Origin: Paenibacillus nuruki
Lineage (GTDB): Bacteria > Bacillota > Bacilli > Paenibacillales > Paenibacillaceae
Reading direction: 5' to 3'
Assembly: GCF_001721045.1 (NCBI RefSeq)
Contig: NZ_MDER01000070.1
Coordinates: forward strand, 1 to 64,000
Length of the DNA stretch: 64,000 nt
Shown: piece by piece, positions 10,030-19,254 of the stretch
How the letters are laid out: the number at the start of each line of letters is the position of its first letter
Numbering within the stretch: position 1 is the stretch's first letter
The notes under the pieces: generated by a model
Databases searched by the model: none
The model's input: only the letters and a program-made list of their open reading frames with translations
What the model was told of the DNA's origin: nothing
Program-made: the position numbers and the translations under genes

Positions 10030-11151
10030 ATGCGGGTCGTATTGACCGGCGGAGGTACAGGTGGTCATATCTATCCAGCACTTGCGATTGCTCAGCAATG
10101 TGAGACCGAAGGATTAGAGGCGGAATTTTTGTATATCGGTGGCAAAAGAGGATTGGAAAATAAGATTGTGCCTGAAGAAAAAATCCCTTTTGAAAGTATT
10201 GATATTACCGGTTTTAGACGTAAGTTATTTTCATTAGAAAATATTAAAACGATAAATCGCTTCATTCAGGGTGTGAAAACTTCAAAACAGCTACTTAAAA
10301 AATTTAAGCCTGATGTTGTTATTGGAACAGGTGGCTATGTATGTGGGCCAGTAGTTTATGCAGCAGCTAAGCTTAAAATCCCAACGATTGTACATGAACA
10401 AAATGCGATTCCAGGATTAACGAATCAATTTTTGAGTGGATATGCAAGTACAGTAGCTGTCAGTTTTCAAGATTCAGTGAATCGATTTCCACGTTCAAAA
10501 CATGTGATGTTTACAGGGAATCCAAGAGCCACGATGGTGCAAAATGCCAATCGTGAACGTGGACTTGCTTCCTTGGGTCTACCTGCTGATGCACAGATTG
10601 TATTAGTCGTTGGAGGTAGTCGAGGTGCTAGAGCATTGGTCGAAGCCATGGTTCAGATTGCTCCTTTACTCAAGCAAAACAATTCATCGATGCATTATGT
10701 ATTTGTAACCGGTGAGATCTATTATGAAGAAATTCGTGAACGGATTAGGGATGCGGTAGGATCATTTCCTTATTATCTTCATGTACTTCCTTATATTCCG
10801 AATATGCCAGAAGTGCTAGCGGCTACTTCGCTATTAGTAGGACGTGCAGGAGCTTCTTCACTGGCTGAGGTTACATCACTAGGTACACCATCTATATTGA
10901 TACCGTCACCTAACGTTACCAATAATCATCAAGAAGCCAATGCTTGGGCACTACAAAAAGCAGGTGCGGCTGAAGTATTACTAGAACGTGAGTTAACAGG
11001 AGAATCGTTGTTAGCTCGAATAGACAAAGTTATGAGTGATGAAGAGGTTAGACAGAACATGTCCAAAGCAGCAACCAGCTTGGGTACACCTCAATCTGCA
11101 TTTTTGATTGTTGAAGAAATGAAGCGTTTGTCAGGTGTTCTGTCCCGCTAG
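10030..11151 (+). CDS. murG: Lipid I GlcNAc transferase MurG
   Basis: Membrane-associated GT28 glycosyltransferase that makes lipid II from lipid I and UDP-GlcNAc. GGTGGHIYPALA near residue 8 is the family G-loop. The UDP-sugar site is seen in the GGSRGAR motif (near residue 196) and RAGASSLAEVTSLGTPSILIPSP (about 276-298, described here as two adjoining motifs). The 373-residue length is normal. An exceptional ribosome binding site, AAGGAGGTGAT, lies 7 nt upstream, so expression may be partly independent of murD. Confidence 0.96.
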   Translation: MRVVLTGGGTGGHIYPALAIAQQCETEGLEAEFLYIGGKRGLENKIVPEEKIPFESIDITGFRRKLFSLENIKTINRFIQGVKTSKQLLKKFKPDVVIGTGGYVCGPVVYAAAKLKIPTIVHEQNAIPGLTNQFLSGYASTVAVSFQDSVNRFPRSKHVMFTGNPRATMVQNANRERGLASLGLPADAQIVLVVGGSRGARALVEAMVQIAPLLKQNNSSMHYVFVTGEIYYEEIRERIRDAVGSFPYYLHVLPYIPNMPEVLAATSLLVGRAGASSLAEVTSLGTPSILIPSPNVTNNHQEANAWALQKAGAAEVLLERELTGESLLARIDKVMSDEEVRQNMSKAATSLGTPQSAFLIVEEMKRLSGVLSR

Positions 11152-11169
11152 AAGGGGGAAGTTAACGAA

Positions 11170-12075
11170 ATGCAGCAGTGGATGAATCTGTTATCCCAGC
11201 ATGCTGTCGGTCAAGTACTTGTCAATGAACCGTTAGCAAAATATACAACATGGAGAATTGGTGGACCTGCTGATGTACTGGTTATACCTAGCAATCAAGA
11301 AGAGCTAAGTACATTGATGACTGTTCTCAAAGAACATCAGATCTCATGGACACAGCTAGGACGTGGCTCCAATCTGTTAGTCGCTGATAAAGGCATTCGT
11401 GGAGTCGTCATCAAATTAGGCGAAGGTTTTGATTATGCTACGTTTGAAGAAGATCGTATTATCGCAGGTGCTGCTCATTCCGTAGTTAAGCTTTGTATTT
11501 TAGCTGCGAAAAAAGGATTGTCTGGTCTTGAATTTGCCGGCGGTATTCCAGGTTCTGTAGGCGGTGCTGTCTATATGAATGCAGGAGCTCATGGATCAGA
11601 TACCTCTAAAATTTTGCAGTCTGCTCGTATTGTTCTTCATGATGGTCAAATCGTGACATACAGTGTAGAAGACATGCAATATGCGTATCGTCATTCTATC
11701 CTGCAAGAGCAACCTGGAATCGTAGTGGAAGCTTCTTTTCAAATGAAATTAGGCGACCGTACTACAATTATGGCTGAAATGAATACACATAAAGATCGCA
11801 GACGTCTTACACAACCATTGCAGCAACCTTCAGCAGGGAGTGTTTTCCGTAATCCACCTGGAGATCACTCGGCTCGCTTGATCGAAGCAGCAGGTCTTAA
11901 AGGATATCGAATCGGTGGAGCAGAAATATCGACTCAACATGCTAACTTTATTGTCAATGTGGGACAAAGTACTGCGGCTGATGTATTAGAGTTAATCTCG
12001 CATGTGCAAAAAGAAGTTGTGAAGCAGTTCGGTATAGAGCTTCAACCGGAAGTTTATCTGATGGGTGAAAAGTAA
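11170..12075 (+). CDS. murB: UDP-N-acetylenolpyruvoylglucosamine reductase MurB
   Basis: FAD-dependent reductase that forms UDP-MurNAc. The FAD-binding region shows YTTWRIGGPAD near residue 28, GRGSNLLV near 69 and GIPGSVGGAVYMNAG near 124. The catalytic serine lies in SAGSVFRNP near residue 221. The 301-residue length and lack of the extra E. coli loop fit a type II MurB. GAAGGGGGAAG precedes the ATG, 18 bp after murG. Confidence 0.96.
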   Translation: MQQWMNLLSQHAVGQVLVNEPLAKYTTWRIGGPADVLVIPSNQEELSTLMTVLKEHQISWTQLGRGSNLLVADKGIRGVVIKLGEGFDYATFEEDRIIAGAAHSVVKLCILAAKKGLSGLEFAGGIPGSVGGAVYMNAGAHGSDTSKILQSARIVLHDGQIVTYSVEDMQYAYRHSILQEQPGIVVEASFQMKLGDRTTIMAEMNTHKDRRRLTQPLQQPSAGSVFRNPPGDHSARLIEAAGLKGYRIGGAEISTQHANFIVNVGQSTAADVLELISHVQKEVVKQFGIELQPEVYLMGEK

Positions 12076-12129
12076 ATAGAGCCGTATACAGCGATAGCTA
12101 AAGCACATTTAGGTATTCAGCATTCTGCA

Positions 12130-12138
12130 TGATATAAT
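12130..12138 (+). promoter_or_regulatory. Extended -10 promoter for divIB
   Basis: TGATATAAT is an ideal extended -10 element. There is no clear TTGACA 17 bp upstream, as is common with extended -10 promoters. It lies in the 112-bp gap between murB and divIB. Confidence 0.6.
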
Positions 12139-12187
12139 GACAATGACTTTAATGAATAGAACCTAAAAAAGATTTGTGGAGATCGCT

Positions 12188-12973
12188 ATGGTAAAGCAAA
12201 AATTAACTGTTATTCCGAATAACAAATCGACTGGCAATCGCAGACCTTCCTTTAACCCAAAAATGACTCGCAAAACGCGATTGATTATTTTATTATCGCT
12301 TATACTGATAATCGTCATCGGAATTGTATTCTGGTTTTCGCCTATTGGTAAAATATCGCAAATCACGTTTAAAGGAAATACATTCACAGCCAAAACAGAT
12401 TTATTGAATGTAAGTGGATTGGCTAAGGGAAATGCCTTTTTTGGCACATCGGCAACAACAATCGAGAAAAAGCTATTAACGATTCGTTCGATTGAAGATG
12501 CAGAAGTCATTAAGCATTTTCCAGGTCAAATTGATATTACAATCAAAGAGTATCCTGTAGTGGCATATGAACTACAAGATTCCGGAGAACTAACAGCTAT
12601 CTTGCAAAGTGGAGCTTTAGTACGAGCCGATACACGCGGAGTTGCTGTGGAGAAGCCAGTGCTTACAGGTTGGAATGATTTCGAAGCGCAGAAAATACAA
12701 TTGTGCAAAGTATTAGGGACGATCCCTAACGAGTTGTCTTCTGATATTTCTGAGATTAGTCCATCACCAACGCCTTCTTTTCCAGACCGAATCAAAATCT
12801 ATACACGTTCTCGCTTTGAAGTGATCACAAGTGTGTCACTTTTGGCTGATAAAGTAGAGTATTTAAATCAGGTTATCGAGACTCAACCACCAGGTGTGAT
12901 TACGATGCTTGAAGCCGATGCATATACTCCTTTTAATCCAGAAGACGTAGCAGAGCAGGAAGTTGCACCTTAG
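12188..12973 (+). CDS. divIB: Cell division protein DivIB/FtsQ
   Basis: Bitopic divisome protein. A basic N-terminus, one transmembrane segment (about residues 32-52, LIILLSLILIIVIGIVF) and an extracellular POTRA domain (about 55-125) precede the beta domain. Start chosen at ATG 12188: TGGAG lies 6 nt upstream, whereas the in-frame GTG at 12176 has no such site. This gives 261 residues. In B. subtilis ylxW, ylxX and sbp follow divIB; here none does. Confidence 0.9.
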   Translation: MVKQKLTVIPNNKSTGNRRPSFNPKMTRKTRLIILLSLILIIVIGIVFWFSPIGKISQITFKGNTFTAKTDLLNVSGLAKGNAFFGTSATTIEKKLLTIRSIEDAEVIKHFPGQIDITIKEYPVVAYELQDSGELTAILQSGALVRADTRGVAVEKPVLTGWNDFEAQKIQLCKVLGTIPNELSSDISEISPSPTPSFPDRIKIYTRSRFEVITSVSLLADKVEYLNQVIETQPPGVITMLEADAYTPFNPEDVAEQEVAP

Positions 12974-13339
12974 GATTTGACCGTTTGTAACTCATAAATA
13001 CGAACGTTTTGTAAAATCATATCGATACAATACTTTCTGCAATGACCGAAAGATGCTAGAATGAAAGTTGTAGATATTAAAGTTTTGTAAACTTTTAAAA
13101 ATTTATGACGAAAATAGCTGACCTGATCCTTTTTTCTTCAACCTTTTTATAATGCAAACCAGTGTTCAAAAAGTTTGGAGAAAAAAGAGGGAAAGCATAG
13201 GTAATGTTGAATATTAATGTAGAGAGCAATTTTGGGAACCAATTTATTTCGGAAATTCAATTTCCAACACATAATGGTGTTATTCTTAAGGATTTAGATA
13301 CATCATTTTTATTACAGGATAGCGGGAGGTGCCTAGGGC
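12974..13339. other. 366-bp divIB-ftsA intergenic region
   Basis: It contains a TATAAT at 13148-13153 and TAGAAT at 13057-13062 as possible -10 elements, neither with a good -35. A short reading frame starts at 13204. AT-rich elsewhere. In Bacillus this place holds ylxW, ylxX and sbp, and ftsAZ promoters including a SigH one; I could not identify a SigH site. Confidence 0.5.
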
Positions 13340-13353
13340 TTGAGCAACAATGA
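13204..13353 (+). CDS. Possible 49-residue leader peptide overlapping ftsA
   Basis: ATG reading frame of 49 codons (begins MLNINVESNFG, ends LGLEQQ) whose last 14 bp overlap the ftsA TTG start in another frame. AGAGGG lies about 12 nt upstream, longer than the optimum. No family recognised and no membrane segment. The arrangement would allow translational coupling to ftsA. It could equally be a chance frame in a 5' leader. Confidence 0.3.
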   Translation: MLNINVESNFGNQFISEIQFPTHNGVILKDLDTSFLLQDSGRCLGLEQQ

Positions 13354-14596
13354 CATCATTGTTAGTTTGGACATCGGTACATCCAAAGTTCGTGCTATTA
13401 TCGGGGAAATCAACAATGGAACCTTTAATATTATTGGAGTTGGATCTGCCGACTCGGAAGGAATTCGTAAAGGTGCGATCGTAGATATTGATCAAACTGT
13501 ACAATCCATCCGTAGTGCTGTTGATCATGCCGAGCGTATGGTCGGCATTCAGATATCTGAAGTTATCGTTGGTATTTCAGGCAATCATATCGGACTTCAA
13601 ACGAGCCACGGAGTAGTTGCCGTATCCAATGAAGATCGTGAGATTGGTGAAGAAGATATCGAACGTGTATTAAAAGCGGCAGAAGTAATCGCTCTGCCAC
13701 CAGAACGGGAAATTATTGACGTTGTCGCTAAACAGTACGTGGTTGATGGGTTAGAAGGAATTCAGGACCCGCGCGGAATGATTGGTGTTCGTCTAGAAGT
13801 AGAAGCTACGATCATTACAGGAGCCAAAACTTCTATTCATAATCTTCTTCGTTGTGTAGAAAAAGCAGATCTTCGTATTAAGGATCTTGTATTAATCTCT
13901 TTAGGTGCAGGTCAATTGGCTTTGTCTAAAGATGAAAAATCAATGGGTTCGATTCTAGTGGATATCGGTGCAGGTTCATCCACGATTGCGATTTTTGAAG
14001 AAGGTTCGCTTAAAGCGACATCGACTTTGCCAATCGGGGGAGAGTTTGTCACTAATGATATTGCTTATGGACTACGTACCCTAACAGAACATGCTGAGAA
14101 AGTGAAGCTGAAGTATGGCTGTGCTTTGATAGATGATGCTGCTTCTGATGTGGTATTCAAAGTGATGCGTATTGGCAGTAACGTAGACAAAGAATTCACA
14201 CAACAAGATTTAGCAGCTATTATTGAGCCTCGTGTTCAAGAAATTTTTCAACTGATTCGTCAAGAAGTCACAAGACTCGGTTATCAAGAGCTTGCTGGTG
14301 GTTATATACTCACAGGAGGTACAGTTTCAATGCCGGGCGTTTTAGAAGTCGCTCGCGAAGAACTGGCAGCTTCTGTAAGAATAGCAGTTCCTGATTATAT
14401 TGGTGTACGTGATCCTGCTTATACAAGCGGGGTAGGCATTTTGTATAATGTCATCCGCAATATCCGTGGTGGTGGAAGCACGGCTGGGACTAACAAAAAA
14501 GCACCAGCACGTAACAAAACAACCTCGACCCCGGAAAGCAGTGCCAAGCCGGGCTTGATTGAACGGTTAAAAAATATGTTCAGTGAGTTTATATAA
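13340..14596 (+). CDS. ftsA: Cell division protein FtsA
   Basis: Actin-like ATPase that tethers FtsZ polymers to the membrane. The phosphate-1 motif is VSLDIGTSKVRA near residue 8; a second nucleotide motif is ILVDIGAGSSTIAIF near residue 207 and the adenosine motif is YILTGGTVSMPG near 325. The C-terminus ends with an amphipathic helix (LIERLKNMFSEFI), the membrane-targeting sequence. The start is TTG, with GCGGGAGGTG 9-18 bases upstream and homology beginning at once. The 418-residue length is typical. Confidence 0.96.
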   Translation: MSNNDIIVSLDIGTSKVRAIIGEINNGTFNIIGVGSADSEGIRKGAIVDIDQTVQSIRSAVDHAERMVGIQISEVIVGISGNHIGLQTSHGVVAVSNEDREIGEEDIERVLKAAEVIALPPEREIIDVVAKQYVVDGLEGIQDPRGMIGVRLEVEATIITGAKTSIHNLLRCVEKADLRIKDLVLISLGAGQLALSKDEKSMGSILVDIGAGSSTIAIFEEGSLKATSTLPIGGEFVTNDIAYGLRTLTEHAEKVKLKYGCALIDDAASDVVFKVMRIGSNVDKEFTQQDLAAIIEPRVQEIFQLIRQEVTRLGYQELAGGYILTGGTVSMPGVLEVAREELAASVRIAVPDYIGVRDPAYTSGVGILYNVIRNIRGGGSTAGTNKKAPARNKTTSTPESSAKPGLIERLKNMFSEFI

Positions 14597-14659
14597 GCTA
14601 ACGTTCTATTTTAAATGGGAACAAGCTATTCATGGACAACGAGGGGGAGATGGGAAAGT

Positions 14660-15814
14660 ATGTTAGAATTTGATTTCGAAATGGAAAGCCTAGCCCAGAT
14701 CAAAGTCATCGGTGTAGGTGGCGGCGGAAGCAATGCTGTTAACCGTATGATTGAGAATGGTGTTCAAGGCGTGGAATTTATAACGGTTAATACAGATGCT
14801 CAAGCATTGCATTTAGCTAAATCTGAACACAAATTGCAAATCGGTGATAAATTGACGCGCGGTTTGGGTGCAGGAGCTAATCCAGATGTAGGTAAAAAAG
14901 CAGCTGAAGAATCTCGTGACCTGATCATGAGCACTCTTAAAGGTGCTGATATGGTATTCGTTACCGCAGGTATGGGTGGCGGAACAGGAACAGGTGCTGC
15001 ACCTGTTATTGCTGAGATCGCTAGAGAATGTGGCGCATTGACAGTCGGTGTAGTCACTCGTCCATTTACTTTTGAAGGACGCAAGCGCTTTTCACAAGCA
15101 GAGCTAGGTATTGAAGGATTGAAAGAAAAAGTAGATACATTGATCGTTATCCCTAATGATCGCTTGCTTGAAATTGTTGACAAAAAGACACCTATGTTAG
15201 AAGCGTTCCGTGAAGCTGATAATGTATTGCGTCAAGCTGTACAAGGTATTTCTGATCTGATCGCAGTACCAGGACTCATCAACCTTGACTTTGCCGATGT
15301 AAAAACAATCATGACTGAGCGTGGTTCAGCATTGATGGGTATTGGTGAAGCAACAGGGGAGAACCGTGCAGCAGAAGCAGCACGTAAAGCGATTATGAGT
15401 CCGTTACTTGAAACTTCCATTGAAGGTGCACGTGGTGTGATTATGAACATTACAGGCGGTAACAACCTTTCATTGTATGAAGTTAATGAAGCAGCAGAAA
15501 TCGTAATTTCAGCATCAGATCCAGAAGTGAATATGATCTTTGGTGCGATTATTGATGAAGATCTGAAAGAAGAGATCAAAGTCACTGTTATCGCAACAGG
15601 ATTTGAACACAAACCGGCACAACCATTGCCACCAGTACGTCGTCCGTCTCAGCCTGTCGATGAATCTACACCAGCACCAACTAACAATGTAGAAGACAAA
15701 GACAAGGCGCCGACATCGCGTCCGTACAACAATACAAATACTACACAACCTAGTGGAGATCAGTTGGATATTCCAACATTCCTACGCAATCGTTCTCGTC
15801 ACAAAAACGATTAG
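14660..15814 (+). CDS. ftsZ: Cell division GTPase FtsZ
   Basis: Tubulin-like GTPase that forms the Z ring. The tubulin signature [10 protein letters not shown] is near residue 107 and the T7-loop region is near 206. The C-terminal peptide [10 protein letters not shown], which binds FtsA and SepF, is intact after a linker of about 55 residues. Start set at ATG 14660 because GAGGGGGAG lies 10 nt upstream and the protein then begins [20 protein letters not shown] like other FtsZ; an in-frame ATG at 14615 lacks a ribosome binding site. Length 384. A strong terminator follows. spoIIGA, sigE and sigG, next in Bacillus, are missing. Confidence 0.98.
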   Translation: MLEFDFEMESLAQIKVIGVGGGGSNAVNRMIENGVQGVEFITVNTDAQALHLAKSEHKLQIGDKLTRGLGAGANPDVGKKAAEESRDLIMSTLKGADMVFVTAGMGGGTGTGAAPVIAEIARECGALTVGVVTRPFTFEGRKRFSQAELGIEGLKEKVDTLIVIPNDRLLEIVDKKTPMLEAFREADNVLRQAVQGISDLIAVPGLINLDFADVKTIMTERGSALMGIGEATGENRAAEAARKAIMSPLLETSIEGARGVIMNITGGNNLSLYEVNEAAEIVISASDPEVNMIFGAIIDEDLKEEIKVTVIATGFEHKPAQPLPPVRRPSQPVDESTPAPTNNVEDKDKAPTSRPYNNTNTTQPSGDQLDIPTFLRNRSRHKND

Positions 15815-15840
15815 GTGCTAGCAATATAATGATTATGCGA

Positions 15841-15873
15841 GGGGCTTGTTTTCTACGGAAAACAGGTCTTTTT
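15841..15873 (+). terminator. Terminator after ftsZ
   Basis: A 9-bp stem (CTTGTTTTC / GAAAACAGG, loop TACG) is followed by TCTTTTTC. It closes the dcw transcript where spoIIGA-sigE-sigG would follow in Bacillus. Confidence 0.85.
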
Positions 15874-15900
15874 CATTTGATTATATATTGAGTTGAATAA

Positions 15901-15948
15901 TGGTATGATCTAAGTAAGATAAAGGTATAGGTATAGTCGAATACCTTT
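15901..15948 (+). promoter_or_regulatory. Extended -10 promoter and leader hairpin for the ylm operon
   Basis: TGGTATGAT (15901-15909) is an extended -10 element. Downstream, AAAGGTAT (15921-15928) and ATACCTTT (15941-15948) form a perfect 8-bp stem with a 12-nt loop in the expected 5' leader of pgeF. The hairpin has only an A-rich/U-poor tail, so it is not an obvious terminator. Confidence 0.55.
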
Positions 15949-15978
15949 AAAATATTTTGTTTAATATGAGGTGTATAC

Positions 15979-16824
15979 ATGGAGAAGTTTGTAAGCCGTA
16001 CGATAAGTAGCGGACCTGAATTATTTGAGTTAGATACTTCTGCATATAGTCATGGAATTACAGCAGGATTTACAGGACGCAAAGGTGGAGTCAGTCAAGC
16101 GCCTTATGATTCATTTAATCTGGCTTATCATGTGAATGATCAACCAGAAGATGTGTTGCAAAATCGGAAGTTGTTATGCGATGAATTAAAGTTTGAGTAT
16201 ACTCACTGGGTATCGGGAGAACAGGTACATAGTAATCATATAGAGATCGTTACAGCAGAACATGCAGGTAAAGGCTGGCTTGATCGTGAGAGTGCTTTTC
16301 AAAATACAGATGGATTAATCACTAACGTACCAGGTATCTTGTTAACTTCTTTTTATGCAGATTGTGTACCGCTGTATTTTATAGATTCTGTTCGACAAGT
16401 TGTAGGGCTTGCTCATGCAGGTTGGAAAGGAACAGTAGCTAACATTGCAGGCGAAATGATTGAAACGATGAGAACGCAGTATGGGAGTGTTATATCAGAT
16501 ATCCATACTGCTATTGGTCCTTCTATCGGTGGAGAAAGTTATGAAGTCGATCACAAAGTCATGGATGCCGTAAACGTTTGGGAAAGCAAGTTAATGGGTA
16601 ATGGTGAACAACCTCTTTATGCCCGTCCGGGCGATAATGGTAAAACTTGGCTAGACCTCAAACAATTAAATCGACAATTCATGATTTTTGCAGGAATACC
16701 TGCTGAACATATCGAAATGAGTAATTGGTGTACTTACCGTAACCACGATCTATTTTTCTCGTATCGGGCTGACGGAGGAATAACCGGCAGAATGGCGAGT
16801 TGGATAGGTATAGAAACGGAGTGA
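15979..16824 (+). CDS. pgeF: YlmD/PgeF (YfiH family) purine nucleoside enzyme
   Basis: Member of the YfiH/LACC1 family, known as purine nucleoside phosphorylases/adenosine deaminases and earlier called polyphenol oxidases. The metal-ligand motifs are present: GEQVHS near residue 80, FYADCVPLYF near 129 and LAHAGWKG near 149. The 281-residue length is normal. GAGGTG precedes the ATG. First gene of a ylmD-ylmE-sepF-ylmG-ylmH run, and separated from ylmE by one base. Confidence 0.92.
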   Translation: MEKFVSRTISSGPELFELDTSAYSHGITAGFTGRKGGVSQAPYDSFNLAYHVNDQPEDVLQNRKLLCDELKFEYTHWVSGEQVHSNHIEIVTAEHAGKGWLDRESAFQNTDGLITNVPGILLTSFYADCVPLYFIDSVRQVVGLAHAGWKGTVANIAGEMIETMRTQYGSVISDIHTAIGPSIGGESYEVDHKVMDAVNVWESKLMGNGEQPLYARPGDNGKTWLDLKQLNRQFMIFAGIPAEHIEMSNWCTYRNHDLFFSYRADGGITGRMASWIGIETE

Positions 16825-16825
16825 A

Positions 16826-17521
16826 ATGCAGTTGGGATTACAAGATCGAATAGAGCATGTTGAACAGCTTATTGAAGAAGTATGTAAACGAAGTGGACGC
16901 AAGCGTGAAGAGATTCAACTTGTAGCAGTCACTAAATATGTCTCTGTTGCCAAAACGTCTCAAGTGTTAGATGCAGGGCTTTTGCATCTAGGCGAAAATC
17001 GCTGGCAAAATGCTGAAGATAAATGGAATCAATTACACGAACGTGGCGTATGGCATTTTATCGGTCATTTGCAAACGAATAAAGTCAAAGATGTGATTGG
17101 CAAATTTGAATATATTCATTCACTGGATCGCTTGTCGTTAGCAAAAGAAATACAAAAAAAAGCGAGTTCAATGGATATTCGTGTTAAAGTATTGGTACAA
17201 GTAAATATCTCTGGTGAAGAATCCAAATACGGATTGACACCAGAACAAGTAGATTCCTTTTTTGAACAAATATCTGCCTTCTCTAATCTAGAAGTAGTAG
17301 GTTTGATGACGATGGCTCCAGAAGTAGATCATGCCGAAATGACACGTCCTGTATTCCGAGGACTTCGCGAATTAAGAGATGATATTAATAATCGTGGATT
17401 AACGAAAAATCCACTTACACATTTATCTATGGGCATGTCGGGTGATTTTGAAATTGCGATTGAAGAAGGCGCCACATTTGTGCGACTTGGCTCCATATTA
17501 GTAGGTAAAGAGGAGGATTAA
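16826..17521 (+). CDS. ylmE: YlmE, PLP homeostasis protein (YggS family)
   Basis: PLP-binding protein of the YBL036C/YggS family, thought to buffer pyridoxal phosphate. The lysine that binds PLP is in VAVTKYVS near residue 36; GENRWQNAEDKW, FIGHLQTNK and the C-terminal MSGDFEIAIEEG are family motifs. Length 231 is usual. The ATG is one base after the pgeF stop, so translation is probably coupled. Confidence 0.94.
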   Translation: MQLGLQDRIEHVEQLIEEVCKRSGRKREEIQLVAVTKYVSVAKTSQVLDAGLLHLGENRWQNAEDKWNQLHERGVWHFIGHLQTNKVKDVIGKFEYIHSLDRLSLAKEIQKKASSMDIRVKVLVQVNISGEESKYGLTPEQVDSFFEQISAFSNLEVVGLMTMAPEVDHAEMTRPVFRGLRELRDDINNRGLTKNPLTHLSMGMSGDFEIAIEEGATFVRLGSILVGKEED

Positions 17522-17523
17522 CG

Positions 17524-17973
17524 ATGGGTGTAATGAATCGCTTTATGAACTTCTTAGGACTTCAAGAAGAAGAGGAAATTGTTGAGCGCGAACAGATTAT
17601 GGATGATGATGAAGAACCTCGTGAAACCTCTGGCACAGAATTACGTAAGAACAATAGAGCCAGTAATGTCGTTAGTATTCATTCTCAGAAAAATGTGAAA
17701 GTGATTTTGAATGAGCCTCGTAGTTATGATGAAGCTCAAGATATTGCAGACCATTTACGTTCTCATCGTTCAGTTATTGTCAATTTACAACGTGTTCGTA
17801 TCGATCAAGCGACACGTATTATTGATTTTATGAGCGGAACCGTTTATGCACTTGGAGGCAGTATTTCAAAAATCGGGGGTAACATTTTTCTGTGTACACC
17901 GGATACCGTCGAAATTGAAGGCACTATCGCTGAAATTTTAGGCGAAGATTACGAATATAACAAGACGAGGTGA
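17524..17973 (+). CDS. sepF: Cell division protein SepF
   Basis: Cytoplasmic FtsZ-bundling protein that forms rings and binds membrane through an N-terminal amphipathic helix (MGVMNRFMNFLGL). An acidic linker (about 15-40) precedes the conserved core (about 55-140) with VKVILNEPRSYDEAQDIAD and ATRIIDFMSGTVYALGG. AAAGAGGAG precedes the ATG 2 bp after ylmE. Length 149 is typical. Confidence 0.96.
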   Translation: MGVMNRFMNFLGLQEEEEIVEREQIMDDDEEPRETSGTELRKNNRASNVVSIHSQKNVKVILNEPRSYDEAQDIADHLRSHRSVIVNLQRVRIDQATRIIDFMSGTVYALGGSISKIGGNIFLCTPDTVEIEGTIAEILGEDYEYNKTR

Positions 17974-17980
17974 CGCAATT

Positions 17981-18250
17981 TTGGAAACAGCTTTTGCAGT
18001 GTTAAATGCTTTATATCGAATTTATACGTATATGATCATTATTTATATTTTACTTTCTTGGTTGCCTAGCGCTCGTGAAAGTTCTTTCGGGCAAATTCTA
18101 GCACGATTAGTAGAACCTTATCTTGCTCCTTTCCGTCGCTTTATACCACCAATTATGGGAGCCATTGATATATCTCCGATTGTAGCATTATTCGTACTAC
18201 AATTAGCATTTAGTGGATTAATATTTTTATTGAGAAGTCTTATCTACTAA
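17981..18250 (+). CDS. ylmG: YggT family membrane protein YlmG
   Basis: Small integral membrane protein with two hydrophobic segments, about residues 12-30 and 65-85. The family motif SWLPSARESSFGQILARL is near residue 25, and PYLAPFRRFIP follows. The start is TTG, with ACGAGGTGA upstream; no other start fits the conserved N-terminus. Its precise role is unknown; the context with sepF and divIVA suggests division or membrane organisation. Confidence 0.9.
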   Translation: METAFAVLNALYRIYTYMIIIYILLSWLPSARESSFGQILARLVEPYLAPFRRFIPPIMGAIDISPIVALFVLQLAFSGLIFLLRSLIY

Positions 18251-18291
18251 TTTAATAATGATGTAACAAAAAAATTACACTTGCTCTAAAT

Positions 18292-19095
18292 ATGAAAGGT
18301 ATGAACAACATCATGCAAAGCAATATTTATCATCATTTTCATCCAGATGAGCGAGAGTTTGTGGAACGGGCTGCGGAGTGGATCGATAACGCAGCCCGTT
18401 ATCATGAGCTAAAGCTGACCGATTTTTTGGATCCACGTCAGGCTTATATTCTCCATATTCTCGCTGCTCGTAATCTAGATGTGCATATCCGATTGGATGG
18501 AGGATCAGAACATTCTGAACGGAAGCGTGCTCTTATTGGACCGGATTATATGGATTTAGACAACGAAGATATGAATTTATCAGTATTATCGATCACACCA
18601 GAAGGACGCAAGTTCGCTGATCTGGAGCATGGCGATTATATGGGTTCTATTTTAGGACTGGGTATGAAACGAGGTAAGATTGGAGATATCCACGCATTGG
18701 CGGATGGTTGTCATACAGTGGTGTCGTCTGAGATTGCTTCTTATTTGCATCTAAATTTAACCCAAGTGCATCGTCTTCATGTGATGACTGAGATTTTACC
18801 GATTACCGATTTGCAAGTGGCTACTCCAGAATTGCAGTCGATGGAGCTAACCGTAGCTTCTCTACGTTTGGATGGGATAGCAAGCGATGTCTATCGGATG
18901 AGTCGTAGTAAAATTCTAGTCCCGATCAAAGCAGGACGTTGTCGTGTCAATTGGAAAGTGGAAGAAAATCCTTCGTATGCTTTGCAACAAGGCGATATGA
19001 TTTCTATTCAAGGATTAGGTCGTTTTAAAGTATTAGAGATGGATGGAATTACAAAAAAAGGAAGATATCGAGTCAAAGTAGGTAAATTTGTTTGA
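18292..19095 (+). CDS. ylmH: S4-domain RNA-binding protein YlmH
   Basis: YlmH-family RNA-binding protein with an S4 domain near residues 188-250 (VASLRLDGIASDVYRMSRSK, then ISIQGLGRFKV). Related proteins in Bacillus are linked to ribosome quality control. The exact start is uncertain: ATG codons at 18292, 18301 and 18313 are all in frame and only a weak AAAGGT lies between them. Length 267 from the first. Confidence 0.9.
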   Translation: MKGMNNIMQSNIYHHFHPDEREFVERAAEWIDNAARYHELKLTDFLDPRQAYILHILAARNLDVHIRLDGGSEHSERKRALIGPDYMDLDNEDMNLSVLSITPEGRKFADLEHGDYMGSILGLGMKRGKIGDIHALADGCHTVVSSEIASYLHLNLTQVHRLHVMTEILPITDLQVATPELQSMELTVASLRLDGIASDVYRMSRSKILVPIKAGRCRVNWKVEENPSYALQQGDMISIQGLGRFKVLEMDGITKKGRYRVKVGKFV

Positions 19096-19134
19096 TAAAG
19101 AATAGAACACACCGGGATTAAATGTATTCTTTAT
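19095..19134 (+). other. AT-rich hairpin at the ylmH 3' end
   Basis: ATAAAGAATA and TATTCTTTAT form a perfect 10-bp inverted repeat with a 20-nt loop, starting at the last base of the ylmH stop codon. There is no U-run after it, so it is more likely an mRNA-stability or processing hairpin than a terminator. Confidence 0.5.
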
Positions 19135-19254
19135 ACAGCAAATTTATTTATTTTGTAGTGTCTTTGGCAGGGATATATCCTTATGCGTCGAAATGAAGTA
19201 TCATAGCAATAACGAGGCAATTCAACGGCCTAAACATTACAGGAGGTGTCCAAC

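Noticed and set aside
12176-12187. GTG start four codons upstream of the chosen divIB start
   Set aside because: The ribosome binding site TGGAG overlaps this region and is correctly spaced only for ATG 12188.
14615-14659. N-terminal extension of FtsZ from ATG 14615
   Set aside because: It adds 15 residues absent from other FtsZ proteins and lacks a ribosome binding site.
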